From Microbacterium sp. TNHR37B (GTDB lineage: Bacteria; Actinomycetota; Actinomycetes; Actinomycetales; Microbacteriaceae), in the NCBI RefSeq assembly GCF_001620065.1, contig NZ_LQGV01000001.1, forward strand, positions 372,001 through 436,000: 64,000 bases of DNA. Direction: 5' to 3'. The notes below the pieces were generated by a model. The model did not search any database. It was not told the origin of the DNA and worked only from the letters and a program-made list of their open reading frames with translations. The position numbers and the translations under genes are program-made. Every line of letters begins with the position of its first letter. Position 1 is the stretch's first letter. Positions 36,846-43,921 of the stretch are shown here, in pieces.

Positions 36846-38851
36846 GCCAGGTCCTCCGCGGAGTTGACCAGAAGCTTGTCGGCGATGGCCGTCGTGATCT
36901 TGGCGATCGCCTCCTCGACCGGGATGCCGTTGGTCTGCGAGCCGTCGCGGAAGCGGAACGACACGGTGCCGGCGCTGCGGTCCTGCTCCCCCGCGATCAG
37001 TTGCAGCGGCACCTTCTGAGTCGTGTGCGTGCGGATCTTCTTCTGCATGCGGTCGGCCGAGTGGTCCACCTCGGCACGAACGCCGGCGGAACGCAGCCGC
37101 GCGACGATGTCGTCGAGGTAGGGGGCGAAGTCCTCCGCGACCGGGATGCCCACCACCTGGACCGGCGCGAGCCACACCGGGAAGGCGCCGGCGTAGTGCT
37201 CCAGGAGGATCGCGAAGAACCGCTCGATCGAGCCGAACAACGCCCGGTGGATCATGATGGGGCGGTGCTTCTCGCCGTCAGGCCCCGTGTACTCCAAGCC
37301 GAAGCGCTCCGGCAGGTTCGGGTCCACCTGCACCGTTGACAGCTGCCAGGTGCGCCCGATCGCGTCCTTCGTCTTCAGATCGATCTTCGGACCGTAGAAG
37401 GCGGCTTCTCCCGGCACTTCGGTGAGCTTCAGGCCACTGGCCAGGGCCACGTTGCGCAGGGCCTGCGTGGAGGAGGCCCAGAACTCGTCCGACCCGATCC
37501 ACTTCTCCTTTTCGTCGTCGCGCATCGACAGCTCGAGCTCGAACTCATCCAGCCCGAAGTCCCGCAGCATCGAGATGACGAACTCCAGCACGCGGGTCGC
37601 CTCGCTCTCGAGCTGATCGGGTGTCACGAACAGGTGCGAATCGTCCTGGGTGAAGCCGCGCACGCGAGTGAGCCCGTGCAGCGCGCCGGAGAGTTCGTTG
37701 CGGTACACCGTCCCGTTCTCGGCGAGCCGGAGGGGCAGGTCGCGGTAGCTGCGCGCACGCTCCTTGTAGATGAGGATGTGCATCGGGCAGTTCATGGGCT
37801 TGAGGTAGTAATCCTGGCCCTGCTTGGTGACCGTACCGTCGGCGGCCCGTTCCTCGTCCATCCGGATCGGGGGGAACATGCCCTCCTTGTAGGTGACGAG
37901 GTGGTTGGAGGTGAGGAAGAGGTCTTCCTTCGAGATGTGCGGCGTGTAGACGTATGAGTAGCCGCCCTCGATGTGACGGCGCCGCGCGTGCTGCTCCATC
38001 TCACCGCGCACGATGCCCCCCTTGGGGTGCCACACGCTCAGGCCCGAACCGATCTCGTCGGGGAACGAAAAGAGGTCGAGTTCCTTGCCGAGCTTGCGGT
38101 GATCGCGCTTGGCCGCCTCTTCGAGGCGCTGCTGGTAGGCGCGAAGTTCGTCCTTCGTGGCCCACGCGGTGCCGTAGATCCGCTGCAGCTGCGGGTTCTT
38201 CTCGCTGCCCCGCCAGTACGCGCCCGCGATCCGGGTGAGGTCCCAGCCGTTTCCCACGATGCGGGTGGAGGGGACGTGCGGCCCTCGGCAGAGGTCCTTC
38301 CAGACGGTCTCGCCGTCACGCGCGACGTTGTCATAGATGGTGAGCTCGCCTGTGCCGACCTCGACGGATGCTCCCTCGGCCGCTTCCTTCGTGCCGCCCT
38401 TGAGACCGATGAGCTCGAGCTTGAAGGGCTCGCCGGCCAGCTCTTGGCGAGCCTCGTCGTCGGACACCACGCGGCGGACGAAGCGCTGCCCCTCACGGAC
38501 GATGCGCTCCATCTCCTTCTTGATCGCCTTCAGGTCTTCCGGCGTGAAGGGCTCGTCCACACCGAAGTCGTAGTAGAAGCCGTCGACGATCGGCGGGCCG
38601 ATGCCGAGGTTGGCCTGGGGGCGGACGCGTTGAACGGCCTGAGCCAGCACGTGGGCCGTGGAGTGGCGGAGGATGGACAGGCCGTCGGCGCTGTCGATCG
38701 TGACCGGCTCGACGTCGTCGGTGGAGCGGACGACCGTGGCGAGGTCTTTCAGCTCGCCGTTCACGCGCAGGGCGACGATGGAACGGTCGGGGTACAGCGC
38801 GAATCCGTCGGTCGGATACGACACTTCGGCCGGGGTGATGGCGTCAGTCAA
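36842..38851 (-). CDS. thrS: threonine-tRNA ligase
   Basis: Charges tRNA-Thr and removes mischarged serine. 669 residues from a TTG at 38851, with GGGAG 7 nt upstream. An in-frame ATG at 38902 would add 17 residues ([11 protein letters not shown]...) but lies inside a hairpin and has no ribosome binding site. The N-terminal TGS is followed by the editing domain ([13 protein letters not shown] and, further on, the HxxxH/C set), the class II core with [11 protein letters not shown] (zinc cysteine), [13 protein letters not shown] and PVWLAPVQV of the anticodon domain. HIT and SUKH-like genes follow in the same operon. A leader peptide and hairpins upstream may tune its expression. Confidence 0.95.
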   Translation of the reverse strand: MTDAITPAEVSYPTDGFALYPDRSIVALRVNGELKDLATVVRSTDDVEPVTIDSADGLSILRHSTAHVLAQAVQRVRPQANLGIGPPIVDGFYYDFGVDEPFTPEDLKAIKKEMERIVREGQRFVRRVVSDDEARQELAGEPFKLELIGLKGGTKEAAEGASVEVGTGELTIYDNVARDGETVWKDLCRGPHVPSTRIVGNGWDLTRIAGAYWRGSEKNPQLQRIYGTAWATKDELRAYQQRLEEAAKRDHRKLGKELDLFSFPDEIGSGLSVWHPKGGIVRGEMEQHARRRHIEGGYSYVYTPHISKEDLFLTSNHLVTYKEGMFPPIRMDEERAADGTVTKQGQDYYLKPMNCPMHILIYKERARSYRDLPLRLAENGTVYRNELSGALHGLTRVRGFTQDDSHLFVTPDQLESEATRVLEFVISMLRDFGLDEFELELSMRDDEKEKWIGSDEFWASSTQALRNVALASGLKLTEVPGEAAFYGPKIDLKTKDAIGRTWQLSTVQVDPNLPERFGLEYTGPDGEKHRPIMIHRALFGSIERFFAILLEHYAGAFPVWLAPVQVVGIPVAEDFAPYLDDIVARLRSAGVRAEVDHSADRMQKKIRTHTTQKVPLQLIAGEQDRSAGTVSFRFRDGSQTNGIPVEEAIAKITTAIADKLLVNSAEDLA

Positions 38852-38869
38852 GGGAACTCTCCCGTCAAG

Positions 38870-38909
38870 GCTCGAATCAAGGCTACTCAGCTTCGAGCGC
38901 ATCGCGCTC
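38870..38909 (-). promoter_or_regulatory. two mutually exclusive hairpins in the thrS leader
   Basis: In transcript order a 6-bp stem GAGCGC/GCGCTC (38909 to 38895, loop of 3 nt) comes first. A 7-bp stem GCTCGAA/TTCGAGC (38898 to 38870) follows. They share 38895-38898, so they cannot both form. They sit between a short upstream reading frame and the thrS ribosome binding site, the layout of an attenuator or translation switch. Confidence 0.4.
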
Positions 38910-38916
38910 CGCCCGC

Positions 38917-38985
38917 TCAGGCGTGAAGCGTTCGCGTGCCGATGACGGTGCCCGCCCTTGTCGACCTGATCCGGAGCGGTTCCAT
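38917..38985 (-). CDS. candidate leader peptide upstream of thrS
   Basis: 22-codon frame, ATG at 38985 and TGA at 38917, encoding a peptide that begins MEPLRIR and contains four threonines (codons 9, 13, 17 and 19) and ends RTLHA. A TAGACT -10 box ends 7 nt before the ATG, so the message would start at the ATG. It stops 66 nt before the thrS start, with two alternative hairpins between. A threonine-sensing leader is possible. The Thr codons are not contiguous, which weakens the case. Confidence 0.4.
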   Translation of the reverse strand: MEPLRIRSTRAGTVIGTRTLHA

Positions 38986-38992
38986 GCCGCTC

Positions 38993-38998
38993 AGTCTA
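38993..38998 (-). promoter_or_regulatory. -10 box of the thrS leader promoter
   Basis: TAGACT on the minus strand, 7 nt before the leader ATG. It is the only clear promoter element between the lipoprotein gene and thrS. Confidence 0.45.
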
Positions 38999-39006
38999 CC
39001 GAGGGG

Positions 39007-39034
39007 CCGCGGGGGCGCGGACGCGCCCCCGCGG
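39007..39034 (-). terminator. terminator of the lipoprotein gene
   Basis: Perfect 13-bp GC-rich inverted repeat (39007-39019 and 39022-39034), 7 nt after the lipoprotein stop. The very short centre would open to a small loop in the RNA. It insulates the thrS promoter. Confidence 0.7.
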
Positions 39035-39041
39035 TGCACGG

Positions 39042-39467
39042 TCACTGCGAGCAGAGCGTCCCGAGCTTGGTGCTGGAGTCCTGGATCGCGGTGGCGGCAG
39101 GCTCGAACTGGTCGAGCTTTCCGCTCAGGCCCTCCATGTCGCCGTCCTCGAGCCCGTCGAACAGCGTCGCGAACTTGTCGACGCTCGCGGAGAGATCGTT
39201 GACCGCCGTCTTGACCTCTTCGTTGGTGATCTTTCCGGACGCCTCGTCGAGCTTGCCCTTGAGGGTGTCGAACAGCCCCGAGACCTTGGAGAACTCGCCG
39301 GCCGAGGCGTCCGCGGAGACCGAGGCGACGTCGGTCTGGACCTCGGAGACGGTGGACTCTGCGATCTTGCACGCGTCGGCGACGGACTGCTGGCCGGAGC
39401 AGCCGGTCAGCGCGGCGACGGCGAGCCCGCCGACGAGAAGGAGCGACAGAGAGGAGGTGGTGCGCAT
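39042..39467 (-). CDS. secreted lipoprotein of unknown function
   Basis: 141 residues from the ATG at 39467. A short basic start and hydrophobic helix (TTSSLSLLLVGGLAVAAL) lead to the lipobox LTGC at about residue 25, so it should be lipidated and anchored on the outside of the membrane. The mature part is small, acidic and probably helical (DTLKGKLDEASGKITNEEVK, DLSASVDKFATLFDGLEDGD) and ends in a cysteine-containing KLGTLCSQ. One more cysteine in ADACKIAES could pair with it. I do not recognise the family. A TAGACT box about 75 nt upstream may be its promoter. Confidence 0.8.
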   Translation of the reverse strand: MRTTSSLSLLLVGGLAVAALTGCSGQQSVADACKIAESTVSEVQTDVASVSADASAGEFSKVSGLFDTLKGKLDEASGKITNEEVKTAVNDLSASVDKFATLFDGLEDGDMEGLSGKLDQFEPAATAIQDSSTKLGTLCSQ

Positions 39468-39605
39468 GCGTATCCATTTCTTCGAGCTCGGGGCCTGTCG
39501 CCCGAGCGATGCGGTGATGACCCTCGGGGGCCGGTGCGAGTCTAGACGGATGGGGCGACCGGCGTGGCGCGTTCTGCCGTCGGCTGCGGCGGTGCCGCAT
39601 GCCAG

Positions 39606-40769
39606 ATGATGGATCCCGTGAAGCTCGTCCTCGTCGGATCCTTCCTGATCCTCGCCTCCGCTGCCGCAGTGATGGCCGGCGTGCTTCCCCTCGACGAGGT
39701 GGCGGTCATCGCAGAACGGGTCTGGCCGATCCTCGTCTTCGTCGTCGCGGTCACCGTGGTCGCCGAGCTGGCGTCGATCGCGGGTGTCTTCGACGTCGCG
39801 GCCGGCGCTCTTGCGCGCCTCTCGCGGGGGCGGACCATCGCGTTGTGGCTTCTCGTCGTAACGTTGGCGACCGCCTCGACGGCCTTCCTGTCGCTGGACA
39901 CCACCGCGGTGTTGCTGACACCTGTCGTCGTCGCGGTCGCGCGGGCGAACGGGCTCTCCCCACTGCCCTTCGCCTTCGCCACCGTCTGGCTCGCCAACAC
40001 CGCCTCGCTCGTTCTGCCGGTCTCCAACCTCACGAATCTCCTCGCCGTACATCGCCTGGGCGGCGCGGATGCCGGCGCCTTCATCGGATTGCTGGGGCCG
40101 TCCGCCGCCATCGCGGTGGGTGTGACGGTGGCGCTGCTCCTCGTGGTCCACCGGCGTGACCTGCGGGGGCGGTTCCTTCCCGCGGCTCCCCCGCTGATCT
40201 CGGATCGTCTGCAACTGCGCATCGCCTCGCTCGTGGTCGTGGTCCTCGCGCCGCTCCTCGTCGTCGGAGTGGAGCCGTGGATCCCGGCCACCGCGGGAGC
40301 CATCGTCCTGCTGGCTCTGTTCGCGTGGCGGTCTCCCCGCGTCCTGCGGTTCTCGCTCGTGCCGTGGTCCCTGCTCGTCTTCGCCATCGGGCTCTTCGTC
40401 GCCGTCGGGGCGCTCGAACAGGTCGGGCTTCGCACGATCGCCGCCGCGATGACCGGTACCGGGGAGAGCCCTCTCGCGTTGTGGCAGATGTCGGGTGTGG
40501 GGATGCTCACCGCCAACGCCGTCAACAACCTCCCCGCCTACGTCGCGCTGGAAGGGGCAGCGGACACCCCGCGACGGCTTGCCGCGCTGCTCATCGGCGT
40601 CAACGCCGGTCCGCTCATCACGCCCTGGGCGTCGCTGGCGACGCTGCTGTGGCACCAGCGCCTGACCGCCGTGGGAGTCCACGTCCCGTGGCGCACCTAC
40701 GTCCTCTGGGGCTTGGTCGCCGCACCGCTCACGGTCGCCGCCGCGGTCGTCCCCTTGACGGTGCGGTGA
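39606..40769 (+). CDS. ArsB/SLC13-type anion (arsenite) permease
   Basis: 387 residues, about ten transmembrane segments, in two similar halves as in the ion transporter superfamily. STAFLSLDTTAVLLTPVVVAVA in the first half and VGMLTANAVNNLPAYVALEG in the second are the discontinuous-helix motifs of ArsB/NhaD-like carriers, and LPVSNLTNLLAV is also typical. Arsenite export is the most likely activity, though other anions are possible. I start at the ATG at 39606 (MMDPVKL); the frame is open further upstream, but that part is short and polar. No arsR or arsC accompanies it. Confidence 0.72.
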   Translation: MMDPVKLVLVGSFLILASAAAVMAGVLPLDEVAVIAERVWPILVFVVAVTVVAELASIAGVFDVAAGALARLSRGRTIALWLLVVTLATASTAFLSLDTTAVLLTPVVVAVARANGLSPLPFAFATVWLANTASLVLPVSNLTNLLAVHRLGGADAGAFIGLLGPSAAIAVGVTVALLLVVHRRDLRGRFLPAAPPLISDRLQLRIASLVVVVLAPLLVVGVEPWIPATAGAIVLLALFAWRSPRVLRFSLVPWSLLVFAIGLFVAVGALEQVGLRTIAAAMTGTGESPLALWQMSGVGMLTANAVNNLPAYVALEGAADTPRRLAALLIGVNAGPLITPWASLATLLWHQRLTAVGVHVPWRTYVLWGLVAAPLTVAAAVVPLTVR

Positions 40770-40781
40770 GCCGAGGACGCG

Positions 40782-41288
40782 TCAGCCCAGGTTGAGGTCC
40801 ACCTGGATCTCGTCGGCCAGGCGCTCCAGCGCCGCCACGATGGGAGCGGCATCCGCGTCGGCAGGCACCCGCACCGAGACGACCGCCTCGAAGAGGAGAC
40901 CGCCCGCCATCGGCGCGTCGATCGTCCGGCTGGTGAAGGCGTCGATGCTCACGGCGTGCTCGTTGATCGCGTTCGTGACGTCGCGCACGATGCCGGGCCG
41001 ATCGTTGCCCAGCACCGTGAAGGTCAGGAGGCGCCCGGGAGTGGCCGGAAGCGTCGTGCCGCTGTGGGCGGTCACTCGCAGGAGCCCATCGAGACGGGCG
41101 AGCGCAGAGGTCAGCTCCTCCCGACGCTCGTCGGGAACGGAGACCAGCACGATGCCGGCGAATGCACCCGCGAGTTCCGTGAGTTCGCTGCGCTCCCAGT
41201 TGCCCTCGTGGGCGGCGATCGTGTCGGCGAGGGCACGGACGAGACCGGTGCGGTCGTCGCCGACGACGGAGAGGACGAGGTGAGCCAT
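40782..41288 (-). CDS. tandem ACT-domain regulatory protein (GcvR-like)
   Basis: 168 residues made of two ACT domains: MAHLVLSVVGDDRTGLVRALADTIAAHEG at the start and LLTFTVLGNDRPGIVRDVTNAINEHAVSI from about residue 88. This is the layout of glycine cleavage repressor-like GcvR proteins, which bind amino acids and act on other proteins, not DNA. The ligand and partner here are unknown. A TAGGCT box (41296-41301) 7 nt before the ATG suggests a leaderless mRNA. The ACR3-like gene stops 11 nt upstream of its start, so the promoter lies in that gene's end. Confidence 0.85.
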   Translation of the reverse strand: MAHLVLSVVGDDRTGLVRALADTIAAHEGNWERSELTELAGAFAGIVLVSVPDERREELTSALARLDGLLRVTAHSGTTLPATPGRLLTFTVLGNDRPGIVRDVTNAINEHAVSIDAFTSRTIDAPMAGGLLFEAVVSVRVPADADAAPIVAALERLADEIQVDLNLG

Positions 41289-41298
41289 ACCGCCGAGC

Positions 41299-42291
41299 CT
41301 AGCCCGCGACCCCGGGCGCGACCGAGGTCCCCTCGATGCCCTGCGCCGGAAGCAGGGAGGGGACGAGCCGCACCCACACGACCATCCCGACGAGTTCCAC
41401 CAGCGTCTGGGTCACCACGACGCTGCCGGCGACGGCAAGCCCCTCGGGGAGCGCGAGCGCCAGCGGCAGCACGACGAGCGAGTTGCGTGTGACGCCGGAG
41501 AAGACCACGGCGCGGGCGGGGACTGCCTGCTGCCGGAAGACGCGCGCCGTGAGAACGCCGAGCGCCGTCATCACCCCGAGGAACACCACGAAGAGAGGAA
41601 TCACGCGGACAAGGGCCGCGGCGTCGGAGCCGAGACGGGGGACCTGAGCGGCGACGACGATGACGAGCGTCAGCGTCATGATCGGCACCATCGCCGTGTC
41701 CGCAGAGCGGACGAGGGTGCGCGCGGGCCGCCATCGCGCGGCAGCCCACTGCGCGGCGGCAGCGAGGCCCAGGGGAACGGCGATGAACAACATGAACGCC
41801 TCGGCGAACGGTCCCGCATCGATGCCGACCATCGTGTCGGCGCCGGCGAAGAGGACGAGCCAGAGCGGCAAGAGCAGGAACTGGAGGATCATCAGGAGCG
41901 GTGTCGCGGCGAGGAGCCGATCTGCCGCTCCCCCGGCCATTCGGGTGAAGACGATCACGTAGTCGACGCAGGGCGTGAGGAGCACGAGCAGCACGCCGAC
42001 GAGGAGCGCGGCGTCGTCGGCGACGAACCTGCTGAGGATGAACACCACGCCGGGCGCGACGGCGAAGTTCAGGACCAGTACGGCGGCGAGGAACCGCACG
42101 TCCCGACCGGCTTCGGCCAGGCGTGCAAGCGGAACGCTCAGGAAGGTGGCGATGAGCAGCATCATGAGGGCGGGGGTCACCAGTGCCGGGAACGGAAATG
42201 CCGACGCCGGCACGAGGAGACCGACAGCGGCACCGGCCATCATCGCGCCGAGGTACAGCGCGAGCTGGTGACGCTGCATCCTCATCCTCAC
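41299..42291 (-). CDS. ACR3/bile-acid:sodium-symporter-like arsenic resistance transporter
   Basis: 330 residues with about ten membrane segments of the BASS fold. TPCVDYVIVFTRMAGGAAD at about residue 105 corresponds to the cysteine-bearing helix of ACR3 arsenite exporters, and SGVTRNSLVVLPLALALPEG to the second crossing motif. Arsenite extrusion is plausible. The start is the GTG at 42291 (MRMRMQRH), which lies 6 nt after a TAGGCT -10 box (42298-42303), so a leaderless message is likely. No ars regulator is seen next to it. Confidence 0.75.
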   Translation of the reverse strand: MRMRMQRHQLALYLGAMMAGAAVGLLVPASAFPFPALVTPALMMLLIATFLSVPLARLAEAGRDVRFLAAVLVLNFAVAPGVVFILSRFVADDAALLVGVLLVLLTPCVDYVIVFTRMAGGAADRLLAATPLLMILQFLLLPLWLVLFAGADTMVGIDAGPFAEAFMLFIAVPLGLAAAAQWAAARWRPARTLVRSADTAMVPIMTLTLVIVVAAQVPRLGSDAAALVRVIPLFVVFLGVMTALGVLTARVFRQQAVPARAVVFSGVTRNSLVVLPLALALPEGLAVAGSVVVTQTLVELVGMVVWVRLVPSLLPAQGIEGTSVAPGVAG

Positions 42292-42384
42292 TCGCCCAGC
42301 CTACGGACCGTCGCCGCCCGTGCCGCGAGCGGACCACCTGTCAACCCCCGTCTCCGCTCGAACGATCGTCCCTAGCCTCGCTCC

Positions 42385-42818
42385 ATGACCACGACGAACC
42401 AGACCCTTCCGGCAGAGACCGCTGCATCCGCTCCGCGTGCCATCGTCACCGCGTCCGATTCCGGCATCGGCGCCGCGACCGCCATCGCGTTGGCCGAGTC
42501 CGGGATGGATGTCGGGATCACCTGGCACACCGACGAAGAGGGCGCCCGTCGCAGATCACCGTCAACGCGGTGGCCCCGGGCGAGATCGCCACGCCCATGA
42601 ATGACATGGAGTCTGACGACGCCGACGTGACACATCGTCCCGGCATTCCCCTCGGGCGACCGGGCCGGCCGGAGGAGATCGCCGCGGTCGTCGCCTTCCT
42701 CGCCTCCCCGGCCGCCTCCTATGTGACCGGTGCCAGTTGGGCCGTGGACGGTGGCATGCTCCAGATGGGGCCGCAGGCAGGATCCCATCTCCGGGACGAC
42801 TCCTGGCGAGAGGGCTGA
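42385..42818 (+). pseudogene. short-chain dehydrogenase/reductase remnant with internal deletion
   Basis: The first 55 codons read as an SDR start: IVTASDSGIGAATAIALAES (cofactor loop) and MDVGITWHTDEEGA. At about 42548 the reading frame changes, and the continuation in another frame gives ITVNAVAPGEIATPMN and GRPEEIAAVVAFLASPAASYVTGASWAVDGG, the SDR C-terminus. About 100 residues, including the Ser-Tyr-Lys catalytic centre, are missing. A leaderless TAGCCT promoter (42373-42378, 6 nt before the ATG) is still present. The gene is therefore a broken copy, non-functional as a dehydrogenase. Confidence 0.82.
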
Positions 42819-42830
42819 GGATCTGAACGC

Positions 42831-42862
42831 AGAAGGACCCCTGAGAGATCAGGGGTCCTTCT
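42831..42862 (-). terminator. terminator of the tRNA Gly-Cys-Val operon
   Basis: Perfect 14-bp inverted repeat (42831-42844 and 42849-42862) with a GAGA loop, 6 nt past the 3' end of tRNA-Val(GAC). It may serve the pseudogene from the other side as well. Confidence 0.8.
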
Positions 42863-42868
42863 CGTGTG

Positions 42869-42940
42869 TGCGCGATACTGGGATCGAACCAGTGACCTCT
42901 TCCGTGTCAGGGAAGCGCGCTACCGCTGCGCCAATCGCGC
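42869..42940 (-). tRNA. tRNA-Val (GAC)
   Basis: 72-nt cloverleaf on the minus strand. The acceptor stem GCGCGAT pairs with ATCGCGC, the anticodon loop CTGACAC gives GAC, the T-arm has GGTTCGATC, and the discriminator is A. No CCA is encoded. Last of the three-gene tRNA unit Gly-Cys-Val, followed at once by the terminator. Confidence 0.93.
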
Positions 42941-42969
42941 CCGTGTGGGCTATTCAGTTTGTGCCGGAG

Positions 42970-43040
42970 AGGTGGCGACGGGATTCGAACCCGTGTAAAC
43001 GGCTTTGCAGGCCGGTGCCTAGCCGCTCGGCCACGCCACC
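42970..43040 (-). tRNA. tRNA-Cys (GCA)
   Basis: 71-nt cloverleaf on the minus strand with acceptor stem GGTGGCG/CGCCACC, anticodon loop CTGCAAA giving GCA, T-loop GTTCGAATC and a U discriminator as expected for cysteine tRNA. The middle gene of the Gly-Cys-Val unit. Confidence 0.94.
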
Positions 43041-43095
43041 GTGTGTGGTTCGACCCACGTGTCGGGATCTCTCCGAAGACAGATCCTCGCACTCG

Positions 43096-43168
43096 AGCGG
43101 ATGACGAGACTCGAACTCGCGACCCTCACCTTGGCAAGGTGATGCGCTACCAACTGCGCTACATCCGC
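43096..43168 (-). tRNA. tRNA-Gly (GCC)
   Basis: 73-nt cloverleaf on the minus strand with acceptor stem GCGGATG/CATCCGC, anticodon loop TTGCCAA giving GCC, T-loop GTTCGAGTC and a U discriminator. First gene of the unit, about 25 nt downstream of the predicted transcription start. Confidence 0.94.
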
Positions 43169-43199
43169 GTGCTCCCGAGTTGCCCCGGGCGCTTGATCG

Positions 43200-43227
43200 A
43201 CTTTAGTCGACGAACCGCCAAGTGCAA
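43200..43227 (-). promoter_or_regulatory. promoter of the tRNA Gly-Cys-Val operon
   Basis: -35 TTGCAC (43222-43227) and -10 TAAAGT (43200-43205) on the minus strand with a 16-bp spacer, the best two-box promoter in the window and as expected for a stable RNA operon. Confidence 0.6.
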
Positions 43228-43315
43228 AACCGGACGGCCTCCGCGCGTGTCCCGGTTCGGATTCGGTGCATGCCCGTCGATCCGGTAGCATCGGTTGTCG
43301 GCCCCTTGGGGCGAC

Positions 43316-43388
43316 GGGCGATTGGCGCAGTTGGTAGCGCGCTTCCTTCACACGGAAGAGGTCATCAGTTCGAGTCTGGTATCGCCCA
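43316..43388 (+). tRNA. tRNA-Val (CAC)
   Basis: 73-nt cloverleaf on the plus strand, divergent from the other three. Acceptor stem GGGCGAT/ATCGCCC, anticodon loop TTCACAC giving CAC, T-loop GTTCGAGTC, A discriminator, no CCA. A TAGCAT box at 43286-43291 may be its -10. Its 3' part overlaps, on the opposite strand, the last codons of the monooxygenase gene. Confidence 0.93.
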
Positions 43389-43724
43389 CTCCTCTCTTCC
43401 TGCCTCTTCCCGACCACTTCCCGCCTCGGCGAAGGTGGCGATGGTCATGAACACTCCCGGTCGAGCGCTGGACAGTTCCGCCGTGCGCCGCGCGTAGGCG
43501 GCGGCGCCCGGGGCCGATTGCGCCGCCGAGAGATGCTCCGCACTGTCCCAGCGCGCGACGTTGATGATCCGCGTGCCGTCGGTGCTCAGGAGCAGCTCGA
43601 GCGAGACGAAGCCGGCGCACCTCGAGAACACGGTCGCCGCGCCCTCCCGGAGATGTGCGATCACCTGGTCCCGGGTGTCCGGGTCGATGTCGAGGACGTT
43701 GACGAAGGTCACCGGTCCAGTCAT
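43365..43724 (-). CDS. antibiotic biosynthesis monooxygenase (ABM) family protein
   Basis: 119 residues from the ATG at 43724. The ferredoxin-like ABM pattern is visible: PVTFVNVLDIDPDTRDQVIAHL, a central FVSLELLLSTDGTRIINVARWDS and AEHLSAAQSAPGAAAYARRT. Members act as cofactor-free oxygenases or bind small ligands; the substrate is unknown. The last eight codons and the stop are read from the antisense of the tRNA-Val(CAC) 3' half. The upstream region holds a CCTCACA-N16-CGTC motif, matching that in front of the divergent ECF41 sigma gene, so this gene is a likely target of that sigma factor. Confidence 0.82.
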   Translation of the reverse strand: MTGPVTFVNVLDIDPDTRDQVIAHLREGAATVFSRCAGFVSLELLLSTDGTRIINVARWDSAEHLSAAQSAPGAAAYARRTAELSSARPGVFMTIATFAEAGSGREEAGREEWAIPDSN

Positions 43725-43780
43725 GTGGATCCTCCAGATCTGCGATGAGACGAGCACGTCGGTGGGCGGCTCTCCAGGTA

Positions 43781-43807
43781 GACGACACGACCCGCCGATG
43801 TGTGAGG
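43781..43807 (-). promoter_or_regulatory. ECF41-type promoter of the monooxygenase gene
   Basis: On the minus strand: CCTCACA (43807-43801), exactly 16 nt, then CGTC (43784-43781). The ECF41 consensus as I recall it is TGTCACA-N16-CGTC, so the -35 core CACA and the full -10 match with the correct spacing. The leader to the ATG would be about 50 nt. Confidence 0.6.
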
Positions 43808-43824
43808 TTCGGCGGCGAATCCGA

Positions 43825-43851
43825 CCTCACGGTCTGGGTGGCTGCGTCGTC
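43825..43851 (+). promoter_or_regulatory. ECF41-type promoter of the sigma factor gene
   Basis: On the plus strand: CCTCACG (43825-43831), 16 nt, then CGTC (43848-43851). It has the same layout as the divergent motif, with the two -35 boxes 17 bp apart and pointing away from each other. This suggests autoregulation of the sigma gene, with a leader of about 65 nt. Confidence 0.55.
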
Positions 43852-43921
43852 TCGTTGTCGAGAAGATGGGGCGAGGCGCGACGTGTGGCACCGGTGCCTG
43901 CCCCGACGGAAGGAGGGCGCA

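Noticed and set aside
38842-39006. T-box riboswitch before thrS
   Set aside because: No specifier loop, no conserved T-box sequence and no terminator. The leader instead carries a short frame and two small hairpins.
42831-43388. tRNA cluster as an attachment site of an integrated element
   Set aside because: No duplicate of a tRNA 3' end, no integrase gene and no change of base composition nearby. The flanking genes look chromosomal.
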